DNA of 64,000 bases from Drosophila pseudoobscura (GCF_009870125.1 NC_046679.1:27528001-27592000); one strand, 5' to 3'; positions 1 through 14,100 are shown, counted from the stretch's first letter. Notes: generated from the letters alone by a model not told the origin. A program made the numbers and translations.

Positions 1-2496
1 TTGTTGTGCTTGTCTCCGGCTGCCACACGCGCCCAATGGTCCCTTGAGGCAAAGCAAACAAAATCAAGCGGAAAAAGCAAAATAAGGGAAAGTAATAAAG
101 GAAAGTCAACACAACGCACAGTCACAGCTGATTGGAAGGAGCTGCTGCCGCTGTTGTTGTTGTTTCTGCTTCCTCCTGTTGCTATTGAAAAGCTTTCCGC
201 TGAGCCAAAGCTCAGCCAGCACTAGCTTTTGCCATAGCTTTTAACAAGCTTTTAGCAGTCGAACGTTTATTTTGATTTGTTTTATGTTAAGTTTTGTTCT
301 TCCCCAAGTAATTACCATAAGTTATGGTCAGTTCTGGTTCGGTTTGGATTAGTCTGGCATCTGGAATCAAAGTTGATTGGACTTAATGCGAAACTACGAG
401 TATGTGAGTATGCGAATATACGATTATATGAGTATGTGTGAATGGTTTATACCCAACGAATGCTGTGTATGGCGGGACAGTTTTGTTTTTATTTATGATA
501 CATTAAATAAATAACCTTGGCCGGGGGGTAATACTAGTCTACCCTCTCGTGACTTTGGGCGCTTATGTTGCCATGCGCTTTTCAGTGAGAGAGCTTCGGC
601 TCTCATTTCGGATGTGCTTTTTTGATCTCTCTTGCTCTCGCACACGATCGCGTGCTCTGGTGGCTCTTCTGGCACGTTTTTCTGCTTTACGTTCCTCTAA
701 TTCATTTAAATCAATTTAGATAGAGTTCTTTTTCTGCGACGATTGCGACTATTTCAGTCGCACAATTGTTAGGCATTAAATGATTTTGATTAAACCAAAA
801 TGATTTCAATCAGCGAGCGGCAAAACCAACACACAAAAGAAAACGTTTTAATAATAACAGAAATTTTTGCAAATTCAGAATATTGTTTTATGTATTTACA
901 TTTTGCCATATGGTGGCATGTGAGTTTTTCACGAATTTCCCCCGAAAACATTTCCACTGTTTAACTTTAACTAATTTATATTTTGTGGGTCCGAGATTTG
1001 CGTGCTTCAATCTGATTCCCTGGAAAATTGGGGCCAGTGAGTAAATGTTTTTCCCGAAAAATCAGCAATTCAGATAAATTAAAAATTCATTTCCGTTACT
1101 CTTACAACTTGCGTTTTCTCCACCACAACAACAACAAGGGACCTCCAAGGACCATGTCTAAGAAAATGTAAATGGAATATCAAATGTCCGAAAACCAGTA
1201 ACAGGAACAACCAGCCGTGCCTGTTCGGTGGCTTTCGAGGCGCGCACATGATAATCATAAGCATTTCGCGCCGCGCGCGCAACAATTGCCTCATGAATTT
1301 TTCAAAGGCAAATCAAATCAAACGGACGCCTGCCACACCCCATACTCATCAGGATGCCCGCACCACACACCCCACACCCCACACTCCTCCTCCGCTGTTC
1401 GCTGTTCGCTCCTTTGGCAAGAAGTCATAATTTTCCGGCTCCTCGCGTGACTTTTCCATGCCATTTCGTGACTTGATTACATGCGTCCTTGTTGTTGCCT
1501 CCGCCATTTCTCCTGTTCCTTTTCGTTGTTCTCGCTGTTGTTGTTTTCCTGGGGATAATTGGGGGTGGATTTTTCCCCATATATAGAGTTCACGGGGCTA
1601 TCAAAGCCCCATTCTCATTCCATTGACTCCTGCACGTGACACACAGAACTACTTTTGTCTGTGATTTTAGAAATACAAACAAAAAAGAAACTTTTGACAC
1701 ACACAAGGCTCACAGAAGAATGTATTGTTTTTAAGGGTATTGATATGAAAAATGGGGTCTGAAAAGGCTTAATGCTAACTTTTTTGAACAACTTGCATGA
1801 GTTTATAAGTGTAGAACACTTTAGTTGGGGATTGGAACCATTTAGACCCACTTAAAGCTGGAAATATTCTGAATCCTTTCCAAGTGCATGACTTTTATAG
1901 ATCATTGCTTTGTGAGCAGATACATCCAGAAAGAAATGTGTTTTATTCGTTTAGGAAGAGCAACATTAACATTACTGCCATTTCTTCTTATACTCTCCAC
2001 ATATTTATATGTTTTGGACAACCATTAATTATTAATTACTTTAAAATGCATTAAGCACTCACAAAACTTTTCCATAAAACCTGTTTGTCGAAGGGATTTT
2101 CCATCTTTAACCGCACACAAAATATTTACCAAAAACCGTTGCATACCTTGCGGCTGCCCCTGAAATTCGAAATTGAATATACAGTCATCCCCCGAAACGC
2201 CGCCTCGACAAGCAAACAGCAGCCAAGTAAAACACAAATTTCCAGCAAATTTGCTAAGCACCTGTAAATAATAATTACCGTATTACAAAACATAAATAAA
2301 ATGACAAAACAAAAAAAACCCACACAAAATTAAAAAAAAAAAAAGCCATGTTTGGGGCCCAAAGGTCAGCGGAAACCAACGCAACCAAGCTGCTGCTGCG
2401 TGGCTCCCTAAATGTGAAGCACGTGTAAGTTTTTAATTACAATTAATGGTTGACAAAGTTGGAGGGGGGGGATGCGAGAGAGCAGGTGGACTCTGC

Positions 2497-2522
2497 GTGT
2501 GTGTGTGTGTGTGTGTGTGTGT
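2497..2522. repeat. (GT)13 microsatellite
   Basis: This is an uninterrupted run of GT dinucleotides. A second run lies about 140 bp to the right. Confidence 0.95.
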
Positions 2523-2658
2523 TTTTAGCGGTCTTTGAAGTTGCCATAGACACAAGCTCACAAAATCCACGATACAGTATGACAAGAGTAAGGGGGACAG
2601 GTGTGTTCCCAGGCTTTTGGTTTTGTCGCTTGACAGCACTCCTGTGTGTGTATCTATT

Positions 2659-2680
2659 GTGTGTGTGTGTGTGTGTGTGT
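2659..2680. repeat. (GT)11 microsatellite
   Basis: This is an uninterrupted run of GT dinucleotides. Confidence 0.95.
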
Positions 2681-3038
2681 TGGGACAGGTGTTAATATTG
2701 TCATGTTTGAGCATTTAAGTATTTTTAATATCATAACGCGTTGCATACTTTATGGCGGGGGCTTTGGTGGGGCCCGGGCTTAACCCAAAAACTCACACAA
2801 GCGTGATTAGACCAGGGCAGGGCCTACACGTGTATTGGCAAGAGTATTCGAGTATATACTCCCCCTGCATAATCAGATCAATGTTTGCCTTTGTTGGGCC
2901 AAAGCGTTGAGTGGTGTAATCGGTTTAGTTCTTCGATATGAAAAATACTAAAAATATATATCCATATTATCTTTAATTTATTGAGTTGAAAGCAGACGAA
3001 ATCAAACGCTTAGCACCATATAATATTTATCAAAAAAG

Positions 3039-3044
3039 TTTATT
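3039..3044 (-). terminator. Candidate poly(A) signal of alpha-Est8
   Basis: AATAAA occurs on the minus strand about 425 nt past the alpha-Est8 stop codon. It is the first exact match I noticed downstream, in an AT-rich region where chance matches are common. Confidence 0.3.
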
Positions 3045-3468
3045 AATATTACTACCATTTAAAAAATACATTCAACACATGTTTTGCTTCTATCAAATCA
3101 GTCCTTAACATAATAATTTTCTTTCACAAAGTTTTTCAGCCCAAATAGAGTTTTTAATATTTCGCTTACCAAAACACTTTTGATGCAGCAAAATTTGTAG
3201 CCAAACAAAATATTTGCCTAATCTTGTTATTTTCCTTTTCTGTTTCTTTTTGTGTATTTACCTTAAGGCTAAGCTATAAAAAATCGCTATTTACATGTGT
3301 ACATTTGATGTGCTTTTAAGGCCGCCTCAGGGCCGGGGCTTAGGGGCTACTGCTACGGCTGTGACTACTGGCTAAGGCCTACGGATTGCTAAGGGTAAAT
3401 AAGCGGCAAAGTCGCTGAGAGATTGAGGGGAGTGGTGCTGGGACAGGAACCAACCAAAATGTGTGTGT

Positions 3469-6400
3469 TCAGTACAGGAGTCGTCTGTCATAGCAGCTAT
3501 CCCAGAGCCGCAACTTTTCGGCCTCTGGCAAATCAATCACTTGCACATCATGCGAGATATTCAGGCACTTGAACACCGCATCCTCACGTGAAATGGGCAA
3601 CCAGGTGGATGTGGGTGTGCCCGTTCCTGTGCCCTGTGGCTGATGCTTCTCGTCGTGCGTGACCAGCGGTATATTGGGATCCCCGGATATGGCAAACTGC
3701 ACCACCATGGACACCAGACGTTTTATCGTCTTGAATTCGGCCGTGCGGCGCTTTAGTTTCTTTGCTGCCGCATTGTAGAACAAATACGACAAATCATCGG
3801 CATGACATGTGCCTCGCACCTTGCGGCCACAGGTGATAATCCTCATGATGTTGAAGTGCTTCGAGTCAAAGTCAAAACGATACAGATACGTGGGCGCCTC
3901 TGGAGCGTAGTGGGCACGCGATAGCAATGTCCTTTGGATGCCATGCCAGAAATATTTGTACGAAAAGAGCTGCAAAACAGGGAGGGGGAGATTATTATTG
4001 AAGTTTATCGCTGAAGTGCAGTAATTATTCTTACATCGCTGTACTCCAGAATAGTCTCACGACTGGGCTTCCTATCGCCGAAATAGGCTTCCCTCAGCTG
4101 CTTGCCGAAGGCCCGCTGCTGCTCCTTGTCCAAGTGCGCATCCCTGGGAGCCAAATGCTCGCAATCTCCCAGCTGGCACAGCAACTCCGGCCACTTGTTC
4201 ACCTCGGGGAACATCAGCAGACCCTCAAAGGAGTTGCCGCCAATCACCATGGGTATGCTGTTGCCCCAACAGTTGCGCATCATCTCCAGCGGCGACTTGG
4301 GTATCACACAGTGATCTGTTTCGTAGGGTTCAATGGTAGGGCCAAAGCAGAACATGGTCAGGCGCTGGTGACGCTCCTCCATGGTAATGATATCGTCGGC
4401 GACCTTCAGCAGGCTGCTGGCCTTGCATTTCTTTAGATGAGCAAACACCTGCCGATCGTTTAGCTCTCCCGAATAGCCCGTGGCCTGGGCCAAACGATAG
4501 GTCCAATTGATGTGCGTTGGGGTCTGGGCCCACGGCGCCAAAGCCACACCCGACATGATCACAGTCTTGTGGAAGAGATTGCGGGTCTGTTCCGTCAGCA
4601 TCATGTAGTGGGTGGACGCTCCACCTGCACTCTCACCAAAGACTGTGATATTCTCTGGATCACCGCCAAAGAACAGACAATTCCGCTTGACCCATCGCAG
4701 GGCCATCACTTGGTCCTTGAGGCCCGCATTGCCGGGCACATCCAGCTCTTTATCGTCGAGACTAAGAAATCCCAGGGCTCCAAGGCGATAGGATATGACA
4801 ACCAGGACCACATGTTCCATCATGATGTAGTCGGGACTGTACAGATCCCTGGAGGCTTCACCCATTTGAAAGCCCCCGCCATAGATCCAAACGAGCACAG
4901 GCACAGGTTTATTTGGATGCAACTGAAGAAGGAAAAGATGCGTTAATTTGATATTTTATCGCTTAGATATCGATTATCTGCACCTACCTCTCTGGTGTAC
5001 ACATTTAGGTAAAGACAATCCTCGCTTCCTTGGACCAACTTCATCACAATGTTCACCTGACACGGCTTGGAGCGTACCCGCGTGCATCGCTTCACCTCCG
5101 TCCAATGGTCAGGATCAACGGGTGCCTTGAATCGCAGCTCCCCCACCGGGGGCTTGGCAAACGGTATTCCCTCGAAGCTGTAGTAATTGTTTCCATAAAT
5201 CGACTGCCACTTGACGCCCTTCACCTTGCCATAGAGCGTGTCGGCTATCACCTTGTCATTGCTGCGAAGGCGCTGTTGGTTCGTCTTGAACTTCACATAG
5301 CTGCAACGAAAGTGGGGGAAATAAACACACGCAGATACTTTAATACCCAGAAACACCTCTCACACTCTCGTTGAATATATACTAAGTGCTTTCGGGGTCT
5401 CGAATCCCTTATATTATTTTTTTGTTTATAAACAAATACGAGTACTTGAACATTTTCTAGTATTTTTTGCGAATTTTCAATTAGCGCGTAAACAAAACCA
5501 AATATAAATAGCCAAATAATGAAAATAGAAAGGCCTAGGAAAGGCTATGGACTTCCGGAATGCTCTATAAGCGGTAGGAAATCTTACAAAATTACTAGGA
5601 GAACTGCATCGTAAATGACATTTTTCTATCTTCGAGTAAGTTTTACTTCAATTTTATAATGGTCAAAGCTGGCGTTTCCCCTTAAGAATTCTTAGCATAG
5701 TTCCCATTTAAGGGATGCCAACCCATCTTCTTTCAAAAAACCATCACTCCCCATTGGAACACCATTCTTAATGGGTATTGGAAGTAAAATCAGAAAATAC
5801 CATAAGTATTCCCAATGGAGGCGTGCCCCATTTAAATTTCAAGTGCGTTTCCATTTAGAAACGTGCGCTCGGAACGACGCGTGAGCCGATCCACAACAGA
5901 CCAACAAAATTCACGTTGCCCACAAAATATGTACAATACAATATATTTTGTATGTTAGAAGATCTCTAAAAAGAAGACGCGGACGTGGACGCGTCCTATG
6001 TGATGACCACAAATCATGGGAGGCCAAACAATTAATTAACAGCTGCCCGGCGTCTTCTGACTATTTTCTGTGGTCTGTGGGGGCCAACCTTGAGGGGGAA
6101 TTCCAGGCAACGTGTACGAACTGCAATTGGTGTGAATTATTAGATATCCAGTGCTAATTGTAAGCTTCCAAGCTGATCGAGGTCGAGCCCTAAGATTCCA
6201 GTTGTTGAGTAATAGGCACATAATTCTAGAAGCTTGAGAACCAGTTTTCTTGTTTGTGAATTGAATTAAATTATACATTTCATACGAGAGACTGGTCGTA
6301 TAACAGAAGCAATTTGTCAGAGCAGGAATTGTTTCGGAATCACAATTAACATATTAAGGAAATCTTAAAACAATTCTGGAACCATTTTATAGACATTTAG

Positions 6401-8148
6401 GAAAACAAACAGCGGAACTGTACACTGTGGAATACCCAAAATATTTACAAATAAAAATCCATTTGAAAGGAAAATCGAAATGGAAATGGAAATATTCGGC
6501 AAATCAATCAATATCTCAATGCATCATGGCATCTTTTTGGGTTGCGCAGGTCAATGGCATTTTGCTTGAGTGCATTCAATATATTCAATATAATATTTCG
6601 TATTTTCCCAACACGGCATCACAGAAACCAAGAAAATATAACATTCAATATTTTTCCATTTATCAAATTCATGCATCCATGTGTAAGGAGATGCAGAAGA
6701 GCAGCAGCAGAAATTATAGCCGTCCATTCATGTTCGAATACATACGAGAGAGCACACACTGTATACTCGTAGTTTATTTATTTTTCGTATCATGGGATAT
6801 CTCTTTTCTGCCGAAAAACTTATTTTGATTATTTATAAAACTCTTTGAAAATTGAGTAAAATATTTGTACAACATTTCTAGTCGAGTACTCTGGTAATTG
6901 TTTGGGGTTATTGAGGAATTAAATATATTTTTAGAGGGGAAAAACAGGTAGGAAAATCCTAAAATTTAGGAGTGGAAGTTTTTCGATTAGAAAAACTATT
7001 TTTAAAAATATTTCAAAATTGTATTAAAGAAGTAACTCTGAAATTCTCTGCTTAAGATTTCTGCTTCTTCATTTTATATACATTTTTCTTTTGACTTCTT
7101 CATTTCGACTTCTTCCAAATATTTTGTTTATTATTCAACTATTCTGCAGAGTCTGCAAAAATTCGTGATTATTGCCTTGACATTTACCAAAACGTGATTC
7201 TGGCCCGCAAAGAATTTCGCCAGAGTTTCCCCATGATATTTTATCATCAAGTACTTGTGGGACATGTACACAAAATTATTCAATTTCACAAATAATGTAG
7301 CTGATAAAGTCAGCAGCAGCAGCAAGGCCTAACCTAATGATTATATCACTGGGCAGTAAAACGGTAAAACAGCTAAACAAGCCCAATGGACTGGCGCACC
7401 CGGAAAGTCACTTAAATGTTAAGCCAGGGCTGTTTAAAATCTTATCGATCCTCAATGTCTGATACTGATAATTTATACATAGCTATCAGCGTGTTTAGGT
7501 AGCTCTTCAAGAGCCCGTCGCTGACATCTAAAATCGATGTGTAATGAGGTGATTTGGTCACTCAAAGTGCAAGGTCCATTTCCCGACCAAATGTCTACTG
7601 ATCATTCTGAGATTTCTTTCTTTTTTTTGGCAATCAGCTCGTCTAGACTTTGAAGCAATGACGTTTTGAGAGGCAGCCGAAGAAGCGGATAATTAAAATG
7701 AATTAGTATGACGGTATTTGAAATGAAAACTCTTATCAACAGCTTTATGGCTGCCTATTTATAAGACCCCTAATGATGAACCGGATTTTCGACTCCCAGT
7801 CGACGGTACATCTGCCTAGAGAAGCAGTAGCCTGTAATCTCTTGATAAGAAATTGCTCCATCGGCAGGGCCGGACTTGGTGGCTTATCAAACAAAAAAAA
7901 GTGTGTGTTTCTACTTGAGCCACGTACATATGGTCATGGACTGTGGAAAGGGAAGCGCGACTTATAGATTGACTCAATCAATGACAACAGATGATTGGCT
8001 TACATGGGTATGCATAAATCTATTCGCATCTATAACTGGTAAATCAGGAAATGTATGAGAGACTGTACTCGTACATAGGAATTCAATTAAAAACAACTTA
8101 CTTCAGGGCAATGCGCATCTGATCGGCCACGGCTATATCGAATGACAT
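3469..8148 (-). CDS. alpha-Est8: Alpha-esterase, probably alpha-Est8 (carboxylesterase, 582 aa)
   Basis: This gene encodes a carboxylesterase (alpha/beta hydrolase) that hydrolyses carboxylic esters through an acyl-serine intermediate. The coding exons on the minus strand are 8148-8102, 5300-4988, 4922-4035 and 3969-3469, with GT/AG junctions and a total of 583 codons including the stop. The first exon is 47 nt (15 codons plus AA), as in alpha-Est7, -2 and -1, and is followed by a 2.8-kb intron (5301-8101) in which I see no gene. The oxyanion loop is YGGGF, the nucleophile elbow GESAG (Ser about 218), the acid lies in NSFEGL and the catalytic His in GTCHADD. There is no signal peptide, so it is probably intracellular. 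The last exon has a low-complexity Gly-Thr insertion (GTGTGTPTST). The gene lies downstream of alpha-Est7 with Ubc84D between them. The number 8 rests on gene order; alpha-Est9 or -10 cannot be fully excluded. Confidence 0.88.
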
Positions 8149-10444
8149 CTTGCTGTGGTCTCACGCTGCTCTATATCCAATCGATTTCCCTTCTGGGTAT
8201 ATTGTAGGTATATCTATTTTATAGTATATGTATGTCTATCTGTTTGTAAAAGCGTGCCAAACTATAAAATACAATCCGCAAGCTGTTGGAAATCCCAGTG
8301 AAAATAAACGCAGGGCAAAAATAAATAAAAAACCCAATAAAGCAAAGGACTGGACAACACGCAACAGGAATGCCTTGGCGCGAAATGCTTTTTTGATTTT
8401 ACTTTTTATGTTTTAGAATTTTTGTTTCTATTTTTCACGTACACACACAGAGAAACGCACAATGTCACATCACTTGTTGAGTTTTTTGTTGTTGTTGTTG
8501 GTCCACTTTCAGTTATTCTTTTTAATTGAAAAACTCAGCCACATATTGACGTTGGGCTTGGGGGCTGGCTTGAAAATTTGTATATTCCAGCTCTGGGAGT
8601 AGCCTAAGGCTTTCGTTGCGTTTTGTTCAGGGGCTGGTCGGCAACTGAACAATTTCAAGTAAGCGCCGGCTAAGTTTAGTGTTTCGTCGCCGCAGTCGCG
8701 CTGTCGCTGTTGTTGTTGATGATTTTTCCACTCATTTGCTCATTTCATGCCGGCTATGGGGTCGTATGAGTGATATTCGCGCTCTAGCTCTGGCCTTTGT
8801 GTGCGTGCACATTGGCATTGTGTCTGTGTGAATGTGTGAGGGTTTTCCAAGGGTATGTGTGAGGGCTTTTGCATGTGTGTCGCTGTCGCTGGCGCTGACG
8901 ATGTCTGTGTTTGCACTCAGAATGAATGCCTGGTGTCTGGTCGAGTGGATTCGCCTGCTGTCCGTGCTGGGCGCCGTGTTTTTGTTTAAGCGTTATCGTT
9001 TTTGTTGCTGCTGGTTTTGTTTATTGTTTATAGCATATGCACTGGTGCCGGTCCCTGCCTATCAGCATTGCCTGCTATTGTTATAATTATTGTTATTCGC
9101 TAGTCTGTTTGCTCTACTCGAATTTCGAATTGCTTGTGTGTTTATGTTTGCGGGAATTCAGAACTTCTCAGCTGGCAACAAAGAATTCTATATTGTAGCT
9201 CAAAAGGCATAGTTTCCATGGCTTTAATTAAACTAGATTACTCGACCATTACAATTATTTCATTGAGTGCCATTGAGGATACAAATAGATTGCCCTTAAG
9301 CTTGACCATGATGGATTTCCACGACTGATATATAATGCAATTAACTAAGTAACTGCCGATATTGTCAATGAGTTTAATAGTCATAGGCCATAGGATTATA
9401 CGAACAGGATAGAGGAAAATGCGTTGACCAACACAGAATAGACCACAAAATATTGGGGGCTCAAACTAGTGGAAATATCGATAGAAGAAATTTCCCTAAA
9501 TTATAGTCTTTAGAAAAATATAAATGCGTTTTTTTAAAAAGTAATATTCCTATTAGTCCTAAAAAAAGTCTTTGGAACTAGTTTTGGAATAAAGAAAAAA
9601 TATTCAAGGCCCCTCAACCAACCTTAAAGCAAAATAAAATTAGAAAAACAGTATTCTAATCTATATTCATGAGGAAAAACACTCGACAAACAGCTAGAAC
9701 CTCAACTTAATAAAAAGTATCACTGGTAAAGAATTTTCTAAATTATAATATAGTTTTATAGATAGACATAAATATATGTATAGTCACTGCGCCATTTCCC
9801 GGTTTTGCCACGCGATCTAACGTGTTTGAATCAAGTTAACAGTATAATCACCTAACAATATTTACTATATATTCCTATATACATATATTGCAACCTTTTT
9901 TTTGTATATAAGGTACTTAATTGGTCAATTACTCGTCTAGCAGTCGATCGAATTGCCCTGCTGTCCAGAACCCTTCCGGTGGCTTGTTTCGTTGATAATT
10001 TATTAAGAGCTTCATAGGCACTGCTCTTGGGCTCCTCCTAAGGGCTCATCACCTGATTTTAATGAATTTTCAATTAGATAAGTTGCACATGGAACAGCCA
10101 GAGGCAGCCAAGGACATTAAATGTTAAATGATAGGCCCAAATGCCAGTGGCAGTAAGAGAGTGGAGACCCGAGACCTGTGTCCAGGCCGGTCATAAATTA
10201 TGGAATAAGCAACCTACCAGAACAGACAGCAGAACAATGTGCATGCACTCTGTAGGTACTCGTAAATAAACCACTCCGATGCAAGATAATCAGCATTAAA
10301 AGATATTAATGTGAACTGTACTTTAAAGTCATATATTTGACTTTAAGATTAGTAGATTTCTGATGCGGTCAAAACGATCAACAGAATGGTTTTTAAAACT
10401 TCTAGAATTTTAATAAAACAAATACGATTTTGTTTCCCCCCCTC
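8149..10444. other. Intergenic region between alpha-Est8 and Ubc84D
   Basis: This stretch carries the upstream region of alpha-Est8 and the 3' flank of Ubc84D. Short open frames near 8832-9328 have no recognisable family signature and look like chance frames in GT-rich DNA. I see no RNA gene and no clear TATA box next to the alpha-Est8 start. Confidence 0.5.
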
Positions 10445-10909
10445 CTAGTGTGGGCGCTTCTCGGCATTCTTTTTGGTAAACTCCTCGGCATTCTTCATGA
10501 ACTTCTTGCGATTGGTGACAAACTCCTCGGCCACATCGGCCCGCAACGAGTGTTCGGGCTCCGGTTCATGAAGGATGCCCACAAGAGCCTCCAGTACCTT
10601 TTCTGTGCTGGTTGTGGGCTTCCAGTTGTCCGAGCTAATGATGGGCAGACACACCAGACCAGTTTCATCGATGTTGGGATGATAGATCTTCGTTTTAAAC
10701 ATGACCTTGGGTGGCTGGAAGGGATACACGTCGGGGAAGGTCACCTCAATGCGAAAGGCACCCTTGTTGTAGGGTGGACGCTCTGGCACCAGCAGGATCT
10801 TCCACACCATAATCGATTCATCGCTGGCCTGAATGTTGCACCAAGTCTTCTTTTCGACAGATCCAAGCAGATCGGCGAGCTCCCGAGTTAAACGCCGTGT
10901 GGCACTCAT
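10445..10909 (-). CDS. Ubc84D: Ubiquitin-conjugating enzyme E2, Ubc84D (UBE2L3/UbcH7-like)
   Basis: This gene encodes an E2 that takes ubiquitin from E1 as a thioester and passes it to HECT or RBR E3 ligases. It is a single uninterrupted 154-codon frame from an ATG start. The UBC fold is complete: [15 protein letters not shown], then YPFQPPKV, the HPN motif at residues 77-79, the active-site Cys87 in GLVCLP and a conserved [14 protein letters not shown] segment. The length equals that of human UBE2L3, and the C-terminal [15 protein letters not shown] block is the UbcH7 signature. The absence of introns suggests a retrocopy of the Ubc10 lineage. It sits between alpha-Est7 and alpha-Est8, as in D. 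melanogaster 84D, and is unlikely to be functionally linked to the esterases. Confidence 0.93.
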   Translation of the reverse strand: MSATRRLTRELADLLGSVEKKTWCNIQASDESIMVWKILLVPERPPYNKGAFRIEVTFPDVYPFQPPKVMFKTKIYHPNIDETGLVCLPIISSDNWKPTTSTEKVLEALVGILHEPEPEHSLRADVAEEFVTNRKKFMKNAEEFTKKNAEKRPH

Positions 10910-11111
10910 TTTTCCAAGGGTAAAAAATGTTTGTAGGGAATAAAGTTTAGAATTTCTAAAGTCGAAAAAAAACGAAACGATGTTTGCCAGTCCGAGAATA
11001 AATCAGAACTGGGCGGAGACTGAAATATAGCTGTGATTTCTGACAGAAAATCCAGTGTTCATCTTAAAGAAGTTGTGAATTTAAGGAAATTAAACATTCC
11101 ATTTAACTATC

Positions 11112-11117
11112 TTTATT
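11112..11117 (-). terminator. Poly(A) signal of alpha-Est7
   Basis: AATAAA lies on the minus strand about 65 nt past the alpha-Est7 stop codon, a usual 3' UTR length for this cluster. Confidence 0.5.
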
Positions 11118-11181
11118 ATATCTGTCTATATCAGATACTGAAGTGCTATAAGATATACCCTCGCCTCCCAGTTCCAGCTCC

Positions 11182-14100
11182 TCAGAAGAGTAGCTGCTTA
11201 TTATCCGCGTAAAGACTCTGCCAGACCTTCAATTTAGGCCATTCGGGCAATTCAATATGCTTCAGCTCATCGCTAATATTCAGACACTTGAAGACCTCAT
11301 CGGATTTGCGTACTGGGTCCCATGTCAGCGTATCCATTCCATTGATCTTTTCGCTATACGGATTGCCCGTGGCCGCGAACTGTGTCCATATGCCGATGGT
11401 TCTCTCGATGTTCCGGTATTCCCTGCTGTCCTTGGGCAGACGACGGGCCAGTAGGCTGCTGAACTGATAGCCCAAATCGTCGGCATGGCTCACACCCTTG
11501 ACCCCGCGACCAAAGCGCATAAGTCTATAAGGGTATATAATCTCTTCGGAATCGAAATCATACCGATAGAAGTACACAGGGGCGCCAGCGGCATGGGCAT
11601 GACGAGAGTGCACCACACGCAATGCAGGAAAAACAAAGTAAAATAGTGAACAAACCTGGAAAAGAGAGAAATTAATCAATATTCAGATATATAAATAGGA
11701 AAAAAACTTACATCCATATAGTTATCGGCGGTGGCGGCATCCCCGGTACGATGTGCATCGCGTATTTTCGAGCCCCACAGTTCTATCGCTTCCTTTGAGG
11801 GCTCCGTGGCAAGCAATTCACGTGGTATGAAAGGAGTGCCAGCATCCACCTGCTTCACCGTTTGTGGCAGCATTTTTATCTCTAAATAAAAAATGGCAAA
11901 CAAATTACAGATTTCCCAGAAGTAAACTCTTTAGAGAGTATCCCTACCTGGCAGCCACAGTAGACCCTCGTACGATGTATTTCCTATCAGCATGGGTATG
12001 GTATTGCTCCAGGCGGTCTTCATCATTTCGATGGGGGCCTTAGGCACCACACAATCGGGGGTGGTATAGGGCTCCAGCGATGGGCCAAAGGCAAACATTA
12101 TCTTATTCGTGCGATCCTCCAAAGTTAGAACATTCTCCTCGACACGTATCAGATCTTTGGCCTTTACATTCTGCAAAAACTCCAGCACATCCTTGTCTTT
12201 GTCCTCGCCCTTGTAGCCAGCCAGTTTGGCTATTCTATAGGGGTTATGGGTGATGTCTCCATTGTAGGCCCAAGGTGCGATGGCACTGCCCGACTGCAGG
12301 ATGCCGCGATGGAAGAGACCCTGCGTTTGGTCAGTGATCATCATGTAGTGGGTGGAGGCAGCTCCGGCACTCTCGCCGAACACTGTGATGCAATTGGGAT
12401 CGCCACCGAAGTTGGCGCAATTGTTTTTGATCCATTTGAGAGCCATCACCTGATCCTTGAGGCCCGCATTGCCAGGGACATTCAGCTCGGGGGACTTTAA
12501 GCTAAGGAAACCTGAAAAAGGATACAGAAAAGTTACCTAAAATCCTCTTTGGAGTTGGTTTTCGCTTACCTAAGGCTCCCAGGCGATATTGAATGGTCAC
12601 CAGAACAACGTCTTCCTTGATAAAGTAGTCCGGTCCATACCAATCCCTATTGGCTTCGCCAACGATGAAGCCACCGCCGTGTATCCAAACCATAACAGGG
12701 CGTGGCTTATCGGGGGTCACCTTAAGGGGATAGAAAAATACACATAGACATACATGTATGTGAGTTGTTTGTGGGGCAATAATCATGGAAACCCAATCAA
12801 ATATTAATTTCTACTCACATTATTGGTATAGACATTCAAATAGAGGCAATCCTCAGAGCCCTCTACCTTATCGAGAACGAATTGCACCTGGACGGACTTA
12901 TCCCTCGCCTGACTACAGTCCCTTTCCCCCTCCCACGGGGTGGGTCGCTGGGGGGCCCTGAAGCGCAGCTCGCCAACGGGTGGCTGGGCATAGGGGATGC
13001 CCTCGAAGCTGAAGTAGGGCACATCGTACATGGACAGACGCTTCAGACCCCTCACTTTGCCGTACTCGGTGTCGGCAACAATGGTCTCATTGGTGGTCTG
13101 GCGATACTGCTGGACTTTATGCTCGATGGTTCTGCAAAATGTACGACAGAGTTGTACTATAATTAGCATAACAATATTGGATCCGGTGGGAAGATAATTT
13201 GATATTTTTGTCACAGAGTCAATTATTTTAATTCGTTCTCAAAGCCCCACATTCCAGGGGCTGTCTCTCTGTCTGTCGGTACAGACTGCATGCATTGCAT
13301 TAAATTTAAATTGTTTTGCCTGTCTGCCCATCCCTCAGACACACAGATACACAGATCCAGTGGCAGCTACAGATACAGTAGCAGCTCCCCAGCCTCTGTT
13401 TCAGTCGACTGTGTGTGTGTTGTGGTCCACCTGCTAACCCAGGCACGTCTGTCAGTGATAAATTAACAGACACTCTCTTCTGCTGACTAGTTTCGCCCCA
13501 AAATTTAAAGCCCGAGAAGTTCCAGAGTTCCTAAATCATTCTGCGGGAGATGCTGCCCATCCTTTTGGACTCCACACCACACCAGAAAATAATCTGTAAT
13601 CTTGGGAATATATTATAGCCATAAGCCATTGTTCCTACTCTCTTATCAGCAGCTGTCAGTGTTATCACTCCACAAGGACAGAGAAAGAGAGAGAGAGCTC
13701 TTAAGTAGACTTAATTGCTTTACTTTTAATTTAAAAAACACGTATATAAAATTGCAATCATCCGAATGTACTGTGCAGAGGTCCGGGTGATGTATAAAAA
13801 TAAACATTAATTGCAAATTATTAGTCCCCAGCACACAAATTATATTATGAAAAATAGTTTATAATTATACGCACGTCAGACAGAGTTAATTACATTACAA
13901 AATAAAATCACACCTTTTTAGCTGTCAATGTGATATAATTTTAATTTGCCAATTAATTGGCAAACGAAATGGTGGGTGGGGGAGAGGAAACATGTTCCAA
14001 ATGCGATAATCGACTGCAATATCAAGGTCACAGAATGATAAGAGCTGTACTTAGAAGACTGTAGGACTGTGATAAGTTTGGAAGAATTGAATAATAATCA

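Larger units (their letters stand above)
1..3468. other. Non-coding DNA downstream of alpha-Est8
   Basis: I find no esterase-like or other convincing reading frame here. The stretch has two GT microsatellites, an A-rich patch near 2310-2345 and AT-rich DNA towards the right end. In D. melanogaster alpha-Est9 and alpha-Est10 are expected on this side of alpha-Est8; neither is present within the window, so they lie further left or are absent. The part next to 3469 must contain the 3' UTR of alpha-Est8. Confidence 0.6.

Noticed and set aside
5868-5890. CGACGCGTGA resembling the right end of the 27-bp motif
   Set aside because: Only the terminal part matches; no GAGGGGCAC half.
10430-10891. 153-codon plus-strand frame over Ubc84D
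   Set aside because: Antisense of a clear E2 with HPN motif and active-site Cys.
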